Part shown: one piece after another, positions 36,948 to 46,006 of the stretch
Layout: each line of letters starts with the position of its first letter
Position numbering within the stretch: position 1 is the stretch's first letter
Assembly (NCBI RefSeq): GCF_900233005.1
Contig: NZ_LT960612.1
Span: 124,001 to 188,000 of the forward strand
Source: Vibrio tapetis subsp. tapetis
Lineage (GTDB): Bacteria > Pseudomonadota > Gammaproteobacteria > Enterobacterales > Vibrionaceae
Length of the DNA: 64,000 nt
Direction of reading: 5' to 3'
Translations under genes and position numbers: made by a program
The notes under the pieces: generated by a model
Told to the model about the DNA's origin: nothing
Database searches by the model: none
What the model saw: the letters and a program-made list of their open reading frames with translations, nothing else

Positions 36948-38516
36948 ATGACTACCCAAATCAATAAACTGGCCGTAGGCGTTGGCCTTTTAGCTGCTTC
37001 TGGCGCAGTCGCGGCAGCAGAACAACCCAACATTTTGGCTATCTGGGGTGATGACATTGGTGTGTTTAACATCAGTGCTTACAACAATGGCATGATGGGC
37101 TACGAAACCCCAAATATTGACCGTATTGCTAATGAAGGTGCGCTATTTACCGACCACTACGGTCAACAATCTTGTACCGCAGGGCGAGCAGCCTTTCTTA
37201 CGGGCCAAGAACCTTTCCGTACCGGCCTACTGACTATTGGTATGCCGGGCTCTGACCACGGTATTCCAGATTGGGCTCCAACTGTTGCTGACTTATTAAA
37301 AGAACAAGGTTACATGACAGCGCAATTTGGTAAAAACCACATGGGTGACCAAGACAAACACTTACCAACCAACCACGGTTTTGACCAGTTCTTTGGCAAC
37401 CTTTACCACCTGAATGCCGAAGAAGAACCAGAAACGTATTACTACCCTAAAGACGCAGAGTTTCGTAAGAAATACGGCCCTCGTGGTGTAATTAAAGCAA
37501 CCGCAGACGGAAAAATTGAAGATACCGGTCCAATGACCCGTAAGCGCATGGAACACGCCGACGAAGAGTTCTTAGAAGAGTCATTGGCCTTCATGGAGAA
37601 AGCGGTGAAAGCGGATAAGCCTTTCTTCATCTGGCACAACACGACTCGCATGCACGTTTGGACTCGCCTGCAAGAGAAATACCAAGGCGCATCAGGCATC
37701 AGCATTTACGCTGACGGTATGTTAGAGCATGATGACCACGTTGGTATTCTGTTAGACAAACTTGATGAGTTAAAAATCGCAGACAATACCATTGTGATTT
37801 ACTCAACAGATAACGGTGCTGAAACCGTCTCATGGCCTGATGGTGGAGCGACGTACTTCCACGGTGAAAAAGGCACAACATACGAAGGCGGCATGCGTGT
37901 TCCTCAGCTAGTTCGCTGGCCTGGAGTCATCAAGCCGGGAACTAAAATCAACGACATTATGGCTCATCAAGATTGGATCCCAACTTTAATGGCGGCCGCT
38001 GGTGATGACAAAGTGGTTGAAAAGCTGGCGTCTGATAAAGGGGCTCGTTACAACGGTAAAGACTGGCGCGTGCACTTAGATGGCTACAACTTCATGCCTT
38101 ACTTCGAAGGTAAAGAAGATCATGGGCCCCGTGATAGCATGCTGTACTTCTCTGCCAACGGCGAACTCAACGCCGTACGTAGCGGAGACTTCAAAATTTC
38201 GTTTGCTGTGTTAGAAGGCAATATCACTGATGCGGTACGCTTCCAGCCAAACTGGCCTCAAATCGTCCATTTACGTGCCGACCCGTTTGAAAAAGCACCA
38301 CACGAATCTGGCATGTATCTACGCTGGATGGCCGACAACATGTGGTTATTTGTACCGGTAGGCAACGAAGTACAAGACTTCCTGAGCACACTAAAAGACT
38401 ACCCGATGCAGGCAAGCCAAGTGCTTAACCCGGGTAACTTCAATCAAAATTCTATGATGCTGCAAGGTAGACTTCAGCAATTAGAACAAGCTAGCCAACA
38501 GATGATGAAACAATAG
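36948..38516 (+). CDS. Exported arylsulfatase
   Basis: 522 residues. A signal peptide (about 1-23, ending AAAEQ) leads into the alkaline-phosphatase-like sulfatase fold. Metal and active-site features are visible: WGDDIG, the formylglycine motif SCTAGRAAFLTG with Cys (C-x-A-x-R), GKNHMGD and STDNGAE. It hydrolyses sulfate esters in the periplasm or outside; the natural substrate is unknown. The Cys must be oxidised to formylglycine by a maturase that is not encoded here. GGAG precedes the ATG. The gene is divergent from the MoxR operon, which suggests shared control or that the MoxR/VWA group helps this enzyme mature. Confidence 0.92.
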   Translation: MTTQINKLAVGVGLLAASGAVAAAEQPNILAIWGDDIGVFNISAYNNGMMGYETPNIDRIANEGALFTDHYGQQSCTAGRAAFLTGQEPFRTGLLTIGMPGSDHGIPDWAPTVADLLKEQGYMTAQFGKNHMGDQDKHLPTNHGFDQFFGNLYHLNAEEEPETYYYPKDAEFRKKYGPRGVIKATADGKIEDTGPMTRKRMEHADEEFLEESLAFMEKAVKADKPFFIWHNTTRMHVWTRLQEKYQGASGISIYADGMLEHDDHVGILLDKLDELKIADNTIVIYSTDNGAETVSWPDGGATYFHGEKGTTYEGGMRVPQLVRWPGVIKPGTKINDIMAHQDWIPTLMAAAGDDKVVEKLASDKGARYNGKDWRVHLDGYNFMPYFEGKEDHGPRDSMLYFSANGELNAVRSGDFKISFAVLEGNITDAVRFQPNWPQIVHLRADPFEKAPHESGMYLRWMADNMWLFVPVGNEVQDFLSTLKDYPMQASQVLNPGNFNQNSMMLQGRLQQLEQASQQMMKQ

Positions 38517-38560
38517 TCACGCCGATAACACTGATTAGTTTCGCTTTCTAGCAACGAAAC

Positions 38561-38594
38561 AAGGCCGTTCTCATTAGAGAATGGCCTTTCGTTT
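38561..38594 (+). terminator. Rho-independent terminator of the sulfatase gene
   Basis: Stem AAGGCCGTTCTC / GAGAATGGCCTTT around ATTA, then CGTTTT. The T tract favours the plus strand; the stem could also slow transcription of the convergent HD-GYP gene. Confidence 0.8.
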
Positions 38595-38657
38595 TCCAAC
38601 CCATAGTGAACGTAAACATCAAACAGCGAGAGATCCTACACCAACAAGGCGTGTCAT

Positions 38658-41477
38658 TTAGGCACCTGTAGACTCTATATACTGACGTACCTTCGCCATG
38701 TACGTGGACTTATCGAATGATTCGATTTGATGATTTGGTAAAAATTTGTTCGCATAATCCAAGTACACATCTTGGGTCAGGAATATCAAAAATAGCTGCG
38801 GGTCAATATGACCGCTGGTCGCCATATGAGTCAAAATACCAATCGACTCTTCCAATGTTTTGGCCTTTTTGTACGGCCTATCACTGGATGTTAGAGCCTC
38901 AAAAATGTCTGCTATTGCCATCACTCTTGGCGAAAGACCAAACTCATCACCTTTAATACCCATTGGATAGCCTTGCCCATCCACCCTTTCATGATGACCA
39001 CCAGCAATGATAGGAACCCCCGACAAATGCGGCGGATAAGGAAGTTTATTCAACATTTCAATGGTTTGTACAATATGGTCATTAATTATGTATCGCTCTT
39101 CTTCTGTTAGCGTACCAGCGCGAGTCGACAAATTATAAAGCTCGCCACGGTCATACTTATATTTACCTGCTCGCATAGTGTATGCTTCTGACAATTCTGG
39201 TCTTTGGTCCCAAGCAATATGATGAGCTTGCTTGTCCGCTAAGATACATTCTTCCACAGGCAATGGTTCAGGATCAGCCATACGATCGACCTCTGCCCAA
39301 GACAGCCCCAATCGGTCATCGATCGTACGGGTCCATTTTCTCTCTGAGATGGTACTCAAGCGTTTAAGCGCCTCTTCACTCATCCACTCGCTGCCTAAAT
39401 TACAGTGGGCAATAAATTCAAAGTCGCTATCTAATTCTTGTTGTTTTTGTCGCTTAATCTGTTCCGCTTGTTGCTCACTCATCCCGTGATGGAGGTTCTT
39501 CCAGTACTCAACTTCTGCTTCAGACTTAAGCAATTCAAATCTCATTCTGACTTCATGGATTCGGTCATAAATCGTTTCAAGCTTAGTGGCTTTATCTACC
39601 ACGTATTCTGGCGTCGTCACTTTTCCGCAATCGTGAAGCCAAGCGGCTAACATCAACTCTTCCCATTCCAGCTCCGTCATTTCAAAATCTGGATAAAACT
39701 CCTCATCATCTACAACGGCTTTTACCAGCATTTCAGTTAACATAGGGACTCTCTGGCAGTGCCCACCAGTATAAGGCGACTTGGTATCTATAGCTGAAGC
39801 CGTCAGTTCAATGAAAGCGTTAAGCATGTCTTTTTGCTGCTGGATCTGGTCGATATTTTCCTTGGCAATACCTGCGAAATTCAGCACTTGCTTCAAAAAG
39901 CTATGGTGGTAGTCACTTTCATTACCAATTTTTTGTTCATTTAGAGCAAGTACAACCACCAGCTGCTGAGCCTTATTCAAAATAGGGAACAAGCTCCAAC
40001 GCATTGCTTCTCCATCGTCTATTTTGACAATGTCACCAGATTTCAGTGTTTGATAATCGGCGTCATTACTATGGAAGAAGGCCATAATGTCGAACGGTAT
40101 TCGCCCTTCATCTCCGATTTGACAGAACGCATTGTCACCCTGATCCTTAATGAATACATTGACTGAATGAGCATGCGAAATAGTGTAACAATGCGCGATC
40201 AACTTATTTGCTAATACGGAAAAATCGTGATTTTGAGAGGTTTCCTTTAACAGATGGAGAAAATCATCCAGAGCATGCTCCATTAACTTAACAGAGGATG
40301 TCAGTTCATCCACTTCTTTGATCTGACTGTCTGGGTAATCCTTTTTCTTGAACTTAAAGTGCGTAATATTCTGGGTCAACTTGGCGAGGTTTTCGAGTGG
40401 CTTAGAGATTCGCTTAGAGATCAAAAAGACAAAAACACAACCGACAGACAACATAATGATGGCAGCAAATACCTGTTTATTTCTCAGCGACAAAATGTCC
40501 TGAATAAGCATGTTCTGGGGTATAGCCTCAACCAAAAACAAGGTTACTTTAGGGCTAAGTTCAACAGGAATGATGGCTCTGGCCCAGGTTTCACCTTCAA
40601 ATGAGACAAAATCAAGCCCCACTTCTTTCACTTCAAATGTCATATCACCTAGCACCGATTGGCTTGGGACATTCAAAGCGCCAGATTCAAATTCATTTTC
40701 AAGCAAGTTTTTGTGGGCGATCAACTTAAACTTCTGATCAAACAATGCCAGTACAGAATGCTCACTCCCCAAATTTTCGGCAATTTCCGTCGACAAAGAA
40801 CCCAGCGTGAAATCAATTCCCAACACCGCTTTTCCATTAAGTGATCGTCGAGACAAGGTAACGCCATGCTTTTCTAACATATAAAACTCATACGGCTCAG
40901 TCAGACGAATAATCCCATCGCGCTTGGCGCTACTAAACCAAGACCGCTCCTCGGGTACAAATGTGCTGGCTTCTTTGGTTATCTGCCCTAACACTTTCAA
41001 TTGAGAATCATAGAATAATCGGGTCATTTGGCCTTTAGGGTCGGTATGGCTGAGCATAAACTTCGACTCTTCAGGGGCACTGAGTCTCTCACGCTCTGTG
41101 TGACTTGGGATGGGTCGGAATAGAGTAAAGTGGCCATCATCTGATGCATAAAAAAGCGATGTGACCGACGGTGTTTTTTCAAAAAATCGATACAACGAAT
41201 TAAGCCAATGCCCTTGTGTAACTGGCGCGCCTTCGTATTCCACTAAAGCGCTTGAGGCAAGCATATCTAAGGTGTTCAACACTGGCGCTACTTCAAGCTT
41301 AAAGGCCGACTCCAATTTCTCACCTTTATCTCCACTCAATTCTAGGGCTGTCACCGCCAATAACTTCTGAGAATGCAAATAGCTCACCGAAATCAAAACA
41401 GAGCCAATAGAGACAGCGGCGAAGATAAATAACAGAGTAATATAAAACCGTAATGAATGGCGACGATGCCTTGTCAT
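38658..41477 (-). CDS. Membrane HD-GYP cyclic-di-GMP phosphodiesterase with Cache sensor
   Basis: 939 residues. Membrane helices at about 12-33 and 330-350 bracket a periplasmic Cache-type sensor; a HAMP domain follows (about 350-405), then a GAF-like part (about 420-550) and the HD-GYP domain (about 565-900). The catalytic pair is complete (AAWLHDCGK), as is the signature GGHHERVDGQGYP. The stretch between them is about 200 residues, much longer than usual, and contains a helical insert with many charged residues. It should hydrolyse c-di-GMP in response to a periplasmic ligand. AAGGA precedes the ATG. Upstream lies a leader with terminator-like elements now split by the group II intron. Confidence 0.92.
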   Translation of the reverse strand: MTRHRRHSLRFYITLLFIFAAVSIGSVLISVSYLHSQKLLAVTALELSGDKGEKLESAFKLEVAPVLNTLDMLASSALVEYEGAPVTQGHWLNSLYRFFEKTPSVTSLFYASDDGHFTLFRPIPSHTERERLSAPEESKFMLSHTDPKGQMTRLFYDSQLKVLGQITKEASTFVPEERSWFSSAKRDGIIRLTEPYEFYMLEKHGVTLSRRSLNGKAVLGIDFTLGSLSTEIAENLGSEHSVLALFDQKFKLIAHKNLLENEFESGALNVPSQSVLGDMTFEVKEVGLDFVSFEGETWARAIIPVELSPKVTLFLVEAIPQNMLIQDILSLRNKQVFAAIIMLSVGCVFVFLISKRISKPLENLAKLTQNITHFKFKKKDYPDSQIKEVDELTSSVKLMEHALDDFLHLLKETSQNHDFSVLANKLIAHCYTISHAHSVNVFIKDQGDNAFCQIGDEGRIPFDIMAFFHSNDADYQTLKSGDIVKIDDGEAMRWSLFPILNKAQQLVVVLALNEQKIGNESDYHHSFLKQVLNFAGIAKENIDQIQQQKDMLNAFIELTASAIDTKSPYTGGHCQRVPMLTEMLVKAVVDDEEFYPDFEMTELEWEELMLAAWLHDCGKVTTPEYVVDKATKLETIYDRIHEVRMRFELLKSEAEVEYWKNLHHGMSEQQAEQIKRQKQQELDSDFEFIAHCNLGSEWMSEEALKRLSTISERKWTRTIDDRLGLSWAEVDRMADPEPLPVEECILADKQAHHIAWDQRPELSEAYTMRAGKYKYDRGELYNLSTRAGTLTEEERYIINDHIVQTIEMLNKLPYPPHLSGVPIIAGGHHERVDGQGYPMGIKGDEFGLSPRVMAIADIFEALTSSDRPYKKAKTLEESIGILTHMATSGHIDPQLFLIFLTQDVYLDYANKFLPNHQIESFDKSTYMAKVRQYIESTGA

Positions 41478-41606
41478 GAAAAAATTCCTTTTTTGGCTTG
41501 TTAATCAGTATCGTAGACAATAGAAAAAAAGCCAGTGGCGGTTGCTAATTGCAGATTATCAGCCACATCGAGTAGGGTGAGGCGTCTCCGCCTCATCCCT
41601 CTCACA

Positions 41607-41637
41607 GAACCGTACGTACGGACCTCGTATACGGCTC
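41607..41637 (-). ncRNA. Group II intron domain V
   Basis: The catalytic hairpin has the AGC triad at its base, the dinucleotide bulge and a five-base loop, as expected for a splicing-competent ribozyme core. Confidence 0.88.
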
Positions 41638-42919
41638 ATGCACATTTCCATTCAGCATAATGGCTGAACACATATCCTGTCCTAACGTGTTCAAGATTCA
41701 CTAATCCAAGGTCGTTAAACCATTGATTTGGCATCGAGTAACTGGCTAATGGACTCGCAGCATTTCTCCAACTATCCATACAGATATACCTGAATGACCC
41801 TTCGTAACCTAGCTGTCTTAGCCTGCGGTGGAGTCGGGTCGGTTTTTTCCATAATCGTAATTGGACGCTGCGAAGTCTTCGCCTTAACCACGCGGCCAGT
41901 TTCTTAAACTCCCTGTTGGCATTCGCTATTCGAAAGTACTGGCTGAACCCTCTCAGAAGTGGATTCAGTTGTTTAATGACTTCTAACAATGGCTTACCGC
42001 CATTGCGTCTTGTCACTCGCTTCAACTTTCCTTTGAACGTCGACATTTTCTTTGGCTGAATACGGCTATAATGGCTACCGATTTCTATTCCAAGGAATTT
42101 CACACCTTCGCCGCTGTGCGCTATGTGTGATTTGGTTTCGTTCACCGTTAACTTGAGCTGTTTTTCCAGGACCTTCGTTGCCTGTACTTGCGCATTTTCT
42201 GCACCTTTACGGCTGCGACAGAAGATCAGTATGTCGTCGGCATAACGGACTATTCGATGTCCTCGCTTTCGCATCTCTTGATCAAACGCATCCAGATAGA
42301 TGTTCGCTATCAGTGGGCTTATTACTCCACCTTGCGGACTACCTATCTCGGTATGCTGCCACTCTCCATCAACCATTACGCCACTTTTCAGGAACTGTTT
42401 GATGAGCTCCAGTACGCTACTGTCTGTGACTCGTTTCTTAATGCTTTTTAGAATAAGCTCATGATCGAGCTTATCGAAGCACTTCGATAAGTCCATATCT
42501 ACGACGTGTTGCATTCCGTATCGACGGATGAACATCGTCGCTTTGTTTATAGCATCGTGACAACTTCGATTCGGTCTATACCCAAAGCTGGATGGGTGAA
42601 ACTGCTCTTCGAAGATTGGGGTTAATAGATCATTTAGAGCTTGTTGGACAACTCTATCCCGTACTGTTGGGATCCCAAGTAATCGCACCCCACCATCATC
42701 TTTCGGTATTTCTACCCGTCTGACGGGTTGAGGGGTGTATCGCTTGGTTTTGAGTTCCAGAAGAAGTTGATCTAGGTTATCACTCAGATTTTGGGCGTAG
42801 TCGCTTAGGCTCTGCCTATCTATTCCGGCCGCGCCTTTCGCTTTCCACACTTTTTTAAATCCTTTATAGAGTCGCTCTTTGTGGAGCAAGTGACCATATA
42901 AACTGTAGTAAACTCTCAA
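41636..42919 (-). CDS. ltrA: Group II intron reverse transcriptase/maturase
   Basis: 427 residues. Reverse transcriptase blocks are complete: GAAGIDRQ, RRVEIPKDDGGVRLLGIPTVRDRVVQ, FGYRPNRSCHDAI, VVDMDLSKCFD, GSPQGGVISPLIAN and RYADDILIF. The maturase X domain (about 290-350, VTRRNGGKPLLEVIKQLNPLLRGF) and a basic C-terminal region are present; no HNH endonuclease domain is visible, so it is an En-minus type. The start is TTG, 6-7 bases after AAAGGA. No frameshift is seen, so the element may still be active. Confidence 0.93.
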   Translation of the reverse strand: MRVYYSLYGHLLHKERLYKGFKKVWKAKGAAGIDRQSLSDYAQNLSDNLDQLLLELKTKRYTPQPVRRVEIPKDDGGVRLLGIPTVRDRVVQQALNDLLTPIFEEQFHPSSFGYRPNRSCHDAINKATMFIRRYGMQHVVDMDLSKCFDKLDHELILKSIKKRVTDSSVLELIKQFLKSGVMVDGEWQHTEIGSPQGGVISPLIANIYLDAFDQEMRKRGHRIVRYADDILIFCRSRKGAENAQVQATKVLEKQLKLTVNETKSHIAHSGEGVKFLGIEIGSHYSRIQPKKMSTFKGKLKRVTRRNGGKPLLEVIKQLNPLLRGFSQYFRIANANREFKKLAAWLRRRLRSVQLRLWKKPTRLHRRLRQLGYEGSFRYICMDSWRNAASPLASYSMPNQWFNDLGLVNLEHVRTGYVFSHYAEWKCA

Positions 42920-43657
42920 CTTTTTCCTTTAGATTGTGTGCCGTGTGGGGACAAATGCTCTCTCACAGTGTTGGTGTATTTCACTCCACTCTCTAGCCTT
43001 CTAGCTCAATGGCAATTTACTAGAGTGAGTCAGAGTTACTCCCTTGTACGGTTTCTCGCTTCAGTGCTTTGCTTTCACAAAGACCGAGACGGAATACCTC
43101 GATAGCTAATCAACTTGTATACCACTGAAAAAAAAACATCTGCTCATCACAGACTTAAAATGTACTTCATCCCTTCGCAACACCAGATTGCTTTTGGCAA
43201 AATGTTGTCCCATCAGACGTGTTACTGATGGTCAGCTCAGTTTTATCCTCCACACCATTACTGGGCTTCACCGGCCGAGCTTTACTCACTACTACGGATT
43301 CATCTGCCACCTCGCACCAACATAGATCTTGGCTCTCGCCTTGAGTTTATGCTTCCGACGTTTGCTCGGATGTGGTGTCAGGCTTCCCCAGTTACTGCAC
43401 TGGCTCCCTGTTAACAATGCCACCCTCAAGCACAATCTAGGTCTGATTGAGTATCGGGCTTCACGCTATTTTGCACGCTTACCCACCTAAATTGCCGAAT
43501 CAGGTTCACTTTCGTTGTGTACTGTTAACTTCCTATCGCTTCCTTCAAACCCTGCCGTTGGCCAGCAACGCCCTTGCGATTCGGATTATCTTCCCCTCAA
43601 TCAGGGTGATTTAGGCTTCTTTCAGCCTAATGGGTTTGCCAGCTTCGCTGGGCAAAC

Positions 43658-43688
43658 AAAAAAGCCGCCAACAGCTCACTGTGACGGC
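43658..43688 (-). terminator. Terminator hairpin abutting the intron 5' end
   Basis: Stem GCCGTCACAG / CTGTTGGCGGC (one bulge) with loop TGAG and a six-T tract on the minus strand. The intron starts at the next base. A second T-rich terminator-like segment (GCCACTGGC then seven T) lies just past the intron 3' end at about 41522-41566. No minus-strand gene ends nearby, so this may be a leader attenuator of the HD-GYP gene. Confidence 0.7.
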
Positions 43689-43850
43689 GACAAATTAAAC
43701 ACAATTTTTCACGAATAACGGTTAAAAACATTGAAACCATTTACATCCATTAAATACCCGTCAAGTTGCGTTAGTGCGCATAAATCCATCTAAAAAATGC
43801 GCTTATTATAGATACATCAACTTGAAAGAGACCAGATAGCAGGTAAAAGT

Positions 43851-44126
43851 ATGATCGTTTCGAATGCGTTTAATGAAAATCTAACCGAAAAGTCTAAACA
43901 ACATTGGCTGAGTTACTGGAAGCACTTTGATAAGAAACACTATCACTTTTGTGCTGAAGTGAATTGCACCAATGAATACCACCATGGTGCCTTGGTTAAG
44001 CAAAATTCAGTAGCAGAAGAATTTCTGTTTGTTATCCCCCTCTGTAAAGAACACAGCAACAGCTTTCGTGATCAAATAGAATTGGATCAGAACATCGAGA
44101 TTATTCCAGCAGAGCTTAGTTTATAG
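43851..44126 (+). CDS. Small Cys/His protein, possible zinc-binding HNH-like fold
   Basis: 91 residues, soluble. Two paired motifs suggest a zinc site: C-x4-C (CAEVNC) and C-x2-H (CKEH), with NEYHHGA between them, a layout close to HNH or treble-clef domains. I do not recognise a named family. AGGT lies ten bases before the ATG and a strong terminator follows, so it is a single-gene unit. It is divergent from the HD-GYP gene across the intron site. Confidence 0.75.
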   Translation: MIVSNAFNENLTEKSKQHWLSYWKHFDKKHYHFCAEVNCTNEYHHGALVKQNSVAEEFLFVIPLCKEHSNSFRDQIELDQNIEIIPAELSL

Positions 44127-44152
44127 TCCTTGTAGGGATTTTGTTGGGATTT

Positions 44153-44190
44153 GAGCAATGATTTATCCATATGAATCATTGCTCTTTTTT
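44153..44190 (+). terminator. Rho-independent terminator of the small Cys/His gene
   Basis: Perfect 11-bp stem GAGCAATGATT / AATCATTGCTC followed by six T on the plus strand, 27 bases after the stop codon. Confidence 0.92.
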
Positions 44191-44222
44191 ATTTGATTTC
44201 CTTAATCAAAAATAAAAAATCA

Positions 44223-44999
44223 CTATACAACTAATTGCGAAAATGAAAGCAGTTCATCATTGTTAACCGACTTATTACGTTCGAACATTTCTCTTACTGT
44301 TTGTTCAGATACAAAATCTGAGTTAAACGCAGCTATATGCACCTTGTCTCCTTTCTGAACAAAGTTATCCTCTCCCCATGAGGTGTAATTTGGTGCTCCG
44401 GTATAAAGCACAAGCTCTTCAGGGTAGTTTTGCGTTTTAAGCGTAGGTAAAATAGCTTCGTACATACCGTCATCTTGTTGATGATTGATTCGGTCTGTCA
44501 TCCATGCCATCAGATGACAATAGAAAACTTTAAGTTCAGTGCAGTCTACAACGGGAGTAGCTAAGTGAAGTGTTTCATTTCTTTCTAGGTATGAAACCAA
44601 TTTTAGGTTATTACCATAATTCGCGGGGCTGAGCCTCAAAACGTCCCACCATGTTTGGTTAATACCTTTGGATTTTTCACCCCATGCTTTACGTTCTGAT
44701 ATTTTTTTCGAACCTTCGAGCTCACGAATAGTGAAATCATTACCTATGGTAATTTGCGTTGCCATCAACGCGCTCACTTGGCCACTGTCGTCGTAATTCA
44801 CCTTACAACGCAATACAAACTCAGGCTCTATGTCCACTCGCGTCCCCTTTACTGGATAATGAGCCAGATTACCACTCGATAAGGTTTCGTTGTGGTCACA
44901 ATGAATGACAAAAATGCCATTTGGCAGGGTGTCTTCTTCTACATTTTCAGCGCCACTTAAGTGACCTGAAAAGTTACCAATAATGCCAATGCATAGCAT
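44223..44999 (-). CDS. DUF5718-like protein
   Basis: 258 residues, soluble. The N-terminus IGIIGNFSGHLSGAENVEED has the glycine-rich GNF-x-HL motif I associate with DUF5718; the fold may be related to fumarylacetoacetate hydrolases, but that is a guess. The function is unknown. GGAG lies eight bases before the ATG. It follows citG by 65 bases on the same strand without a visible terminator, so it could be expressed with the citrate lyase genes, though it is not a known part of that pathway. Confidence 0.65.
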   Translation of the reverse strand: MLCIGIIGNFSGHLSGAENVEEDTLPNGIFVIHCDHNETLSSGNLAHYPVKGTRVDIEPEFVLRCKVNYDDSGQVSALMATQITIGNDFTIRELEGSKKISERKAWGEKSKGINQTWWDVLRLSPANYGNNLKLVSYLERNETLHLATPVVDCTELKVFYCHLMAWMTDRINHQQDDGMYEAILPTLKTQNYPEELVLYTGAPNYTSWGEDNFVQKGDKVHIAAFNSDFVSEQTVREMFERNKSVNNDELLSFSQLVV

Positions 45000-45064
45000 G
45001 TACTTTCTCCTAATTGATATTTCTAATTATATTGTACCGATGGATATCGAATTGCTTACTCACG

Positions 45065-46006
45065 TCAGAAGGTTGCACAGCTGCATGTATCCAGTTGAGC
45101 AAGTAACCATGTTGCCGCAAGTAAATCAGCACTCCCTCCTGGACTTAAGTTTTTTTCAACTAATAAAGCATCAAACTTCCACATTAGAGCCTCACGTTCT
45201 TGAATGGTTGAAATGTCCTGCTCTAATAAGTCGTGTGCATAGTTTTTGACTAGCTTTAGCCCAGCGATACCACCGCGATTCACTAGATTACTGTCACTAT
45301 TTTGGGCCATCAGAACCAACAGCGTTTTACTCATGGCTTGCTCTTCAGAGTCTCCCGCTTTAATCGCCCTCTTGTAGACAGGCAATGCATAGTCATAGAT
45401 AGTTGGGTATCCACTCGCCGCTTCCCCCCTAATACCTGTTAAGCCATGCTGCTGATATATCCTCTCTCCCGCAGTAACAGGCCGCTTATGTGTTCGCGAA
45501 AGGTCATCTCTTACCAAGGTCTCGCAACATGCTCTAATCACTGAGCGAACCCGCAGTGAATCAAAGCCTATCCTTCTTGAATGTAGCCACCCAGTGGCAC
45601 CACAAATTAACCCAAGAGTGAAGATCATGCCTTTGTGGGTATTCACGCCATTGGTTGCCTCAAACATGGCTTTTTCTGCTTGTATTCCAACCTTTCTCAA
45701 ACTTGGCAAGATCGCTTTAGCAGGCAAGTAGCTCATTCTGGCCCCTGTGTTTACAAACTGTTTCATGAACGGGTGCAACGCGTTACTGCTGGCGATGAAC
45801 GTATTTAAGTCCATATCATTGTGTGAGCCGGTAGAGTGACAATCTACCAAGCCCGGTTTCGGAGTAAGGTGTACTTCTAACATCATGGCGTGATAAGCAA
45901 GGTTTCCTGCCAGCTCACAAATATTGAGGTTTCGCGCGCCACGTGTGGACGGCTTGAACAATGTGCAATCGTCCATTAGCAAATTAAACGTTCGGGTAGC
46001 TTTCAT
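45065..46006 (-). CDS. citG: CitG, triphosphoribosyl-dephospho-CoA synthase
   Basis: 313 residues. CitG makes 2'-(5''-triphosphoribosyl)-3'-dephospho-CoA from ATP and dephospho-CoA, the precursor of the citrate lyase prosthetic group. Family motifs are present: LEVHLTPKPGLVDCHSTGSHNDMD, ATNGVNTHKGMIFTLGL, GLTGIRGEAASGYPTI and NLSPGGSADLLAATWLL. The start overlaps citX by 23 bases. It is the last cit gene of the citDEFXG run and needs CitX to attach its product to CitD. Confidence 0.93.
   Translation of the reverse strand: MKATRTFNLLMDDCTLFKPSTRGARNLNICELAGNLAYHAMMLEVHLTPKPGLVDCHSTGSHNDMDLNTFIASSNALHPFMKQFVNTGARMSYLPAKAILPSLRKVGIQAEKAMFEATNGVNTHKGMIFTLGLICGATGWLHSRRIGFDSLRVRSVIRACCETLVRDDLSRTHKRPVTAGERIYQQHGLTGIRGEAASGYPTIYDYALPVYKRAIKAGDSEEQAMSKTLLVLMAQNSDSNLVNRGGIAGLKLVKNYAHDLLEQDISTIQEREALMWKFDALLVEKNLSPGGSADLLAATWLLAQLDTCSCATF

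Larger units (their letters stand above)
41567..43657 (-). mobile_element. Group II intron, about 2.1 kb, full length
   Basis: The intron runs on the minus strand and carries its reverse transcriptase in domain IV. Domain V is clear at 41607-41637: outer stem GAGCCGTA / TACGGTTC, two-base CG bulge, inner TACG / CGTA, pentaloop. A domain VI-like stem follows at 41575-41599 and a CTACTCGAT end near 41567. The 740 bases 5' of the protein gene are structured domain I-III RNA without a gene. The 5' end is placed at 43657, directly after a terminator T tract; it reads GTTTG instead of the usual GTGYG, so this boundary is provisional. Confidence 0.85.

Noticed and set aside
43515-43718. 67-codon plus-strand frame in the 5' part of the intron
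   Set aside because: It lies across structured intron RNA in antisense and has no homology signal.
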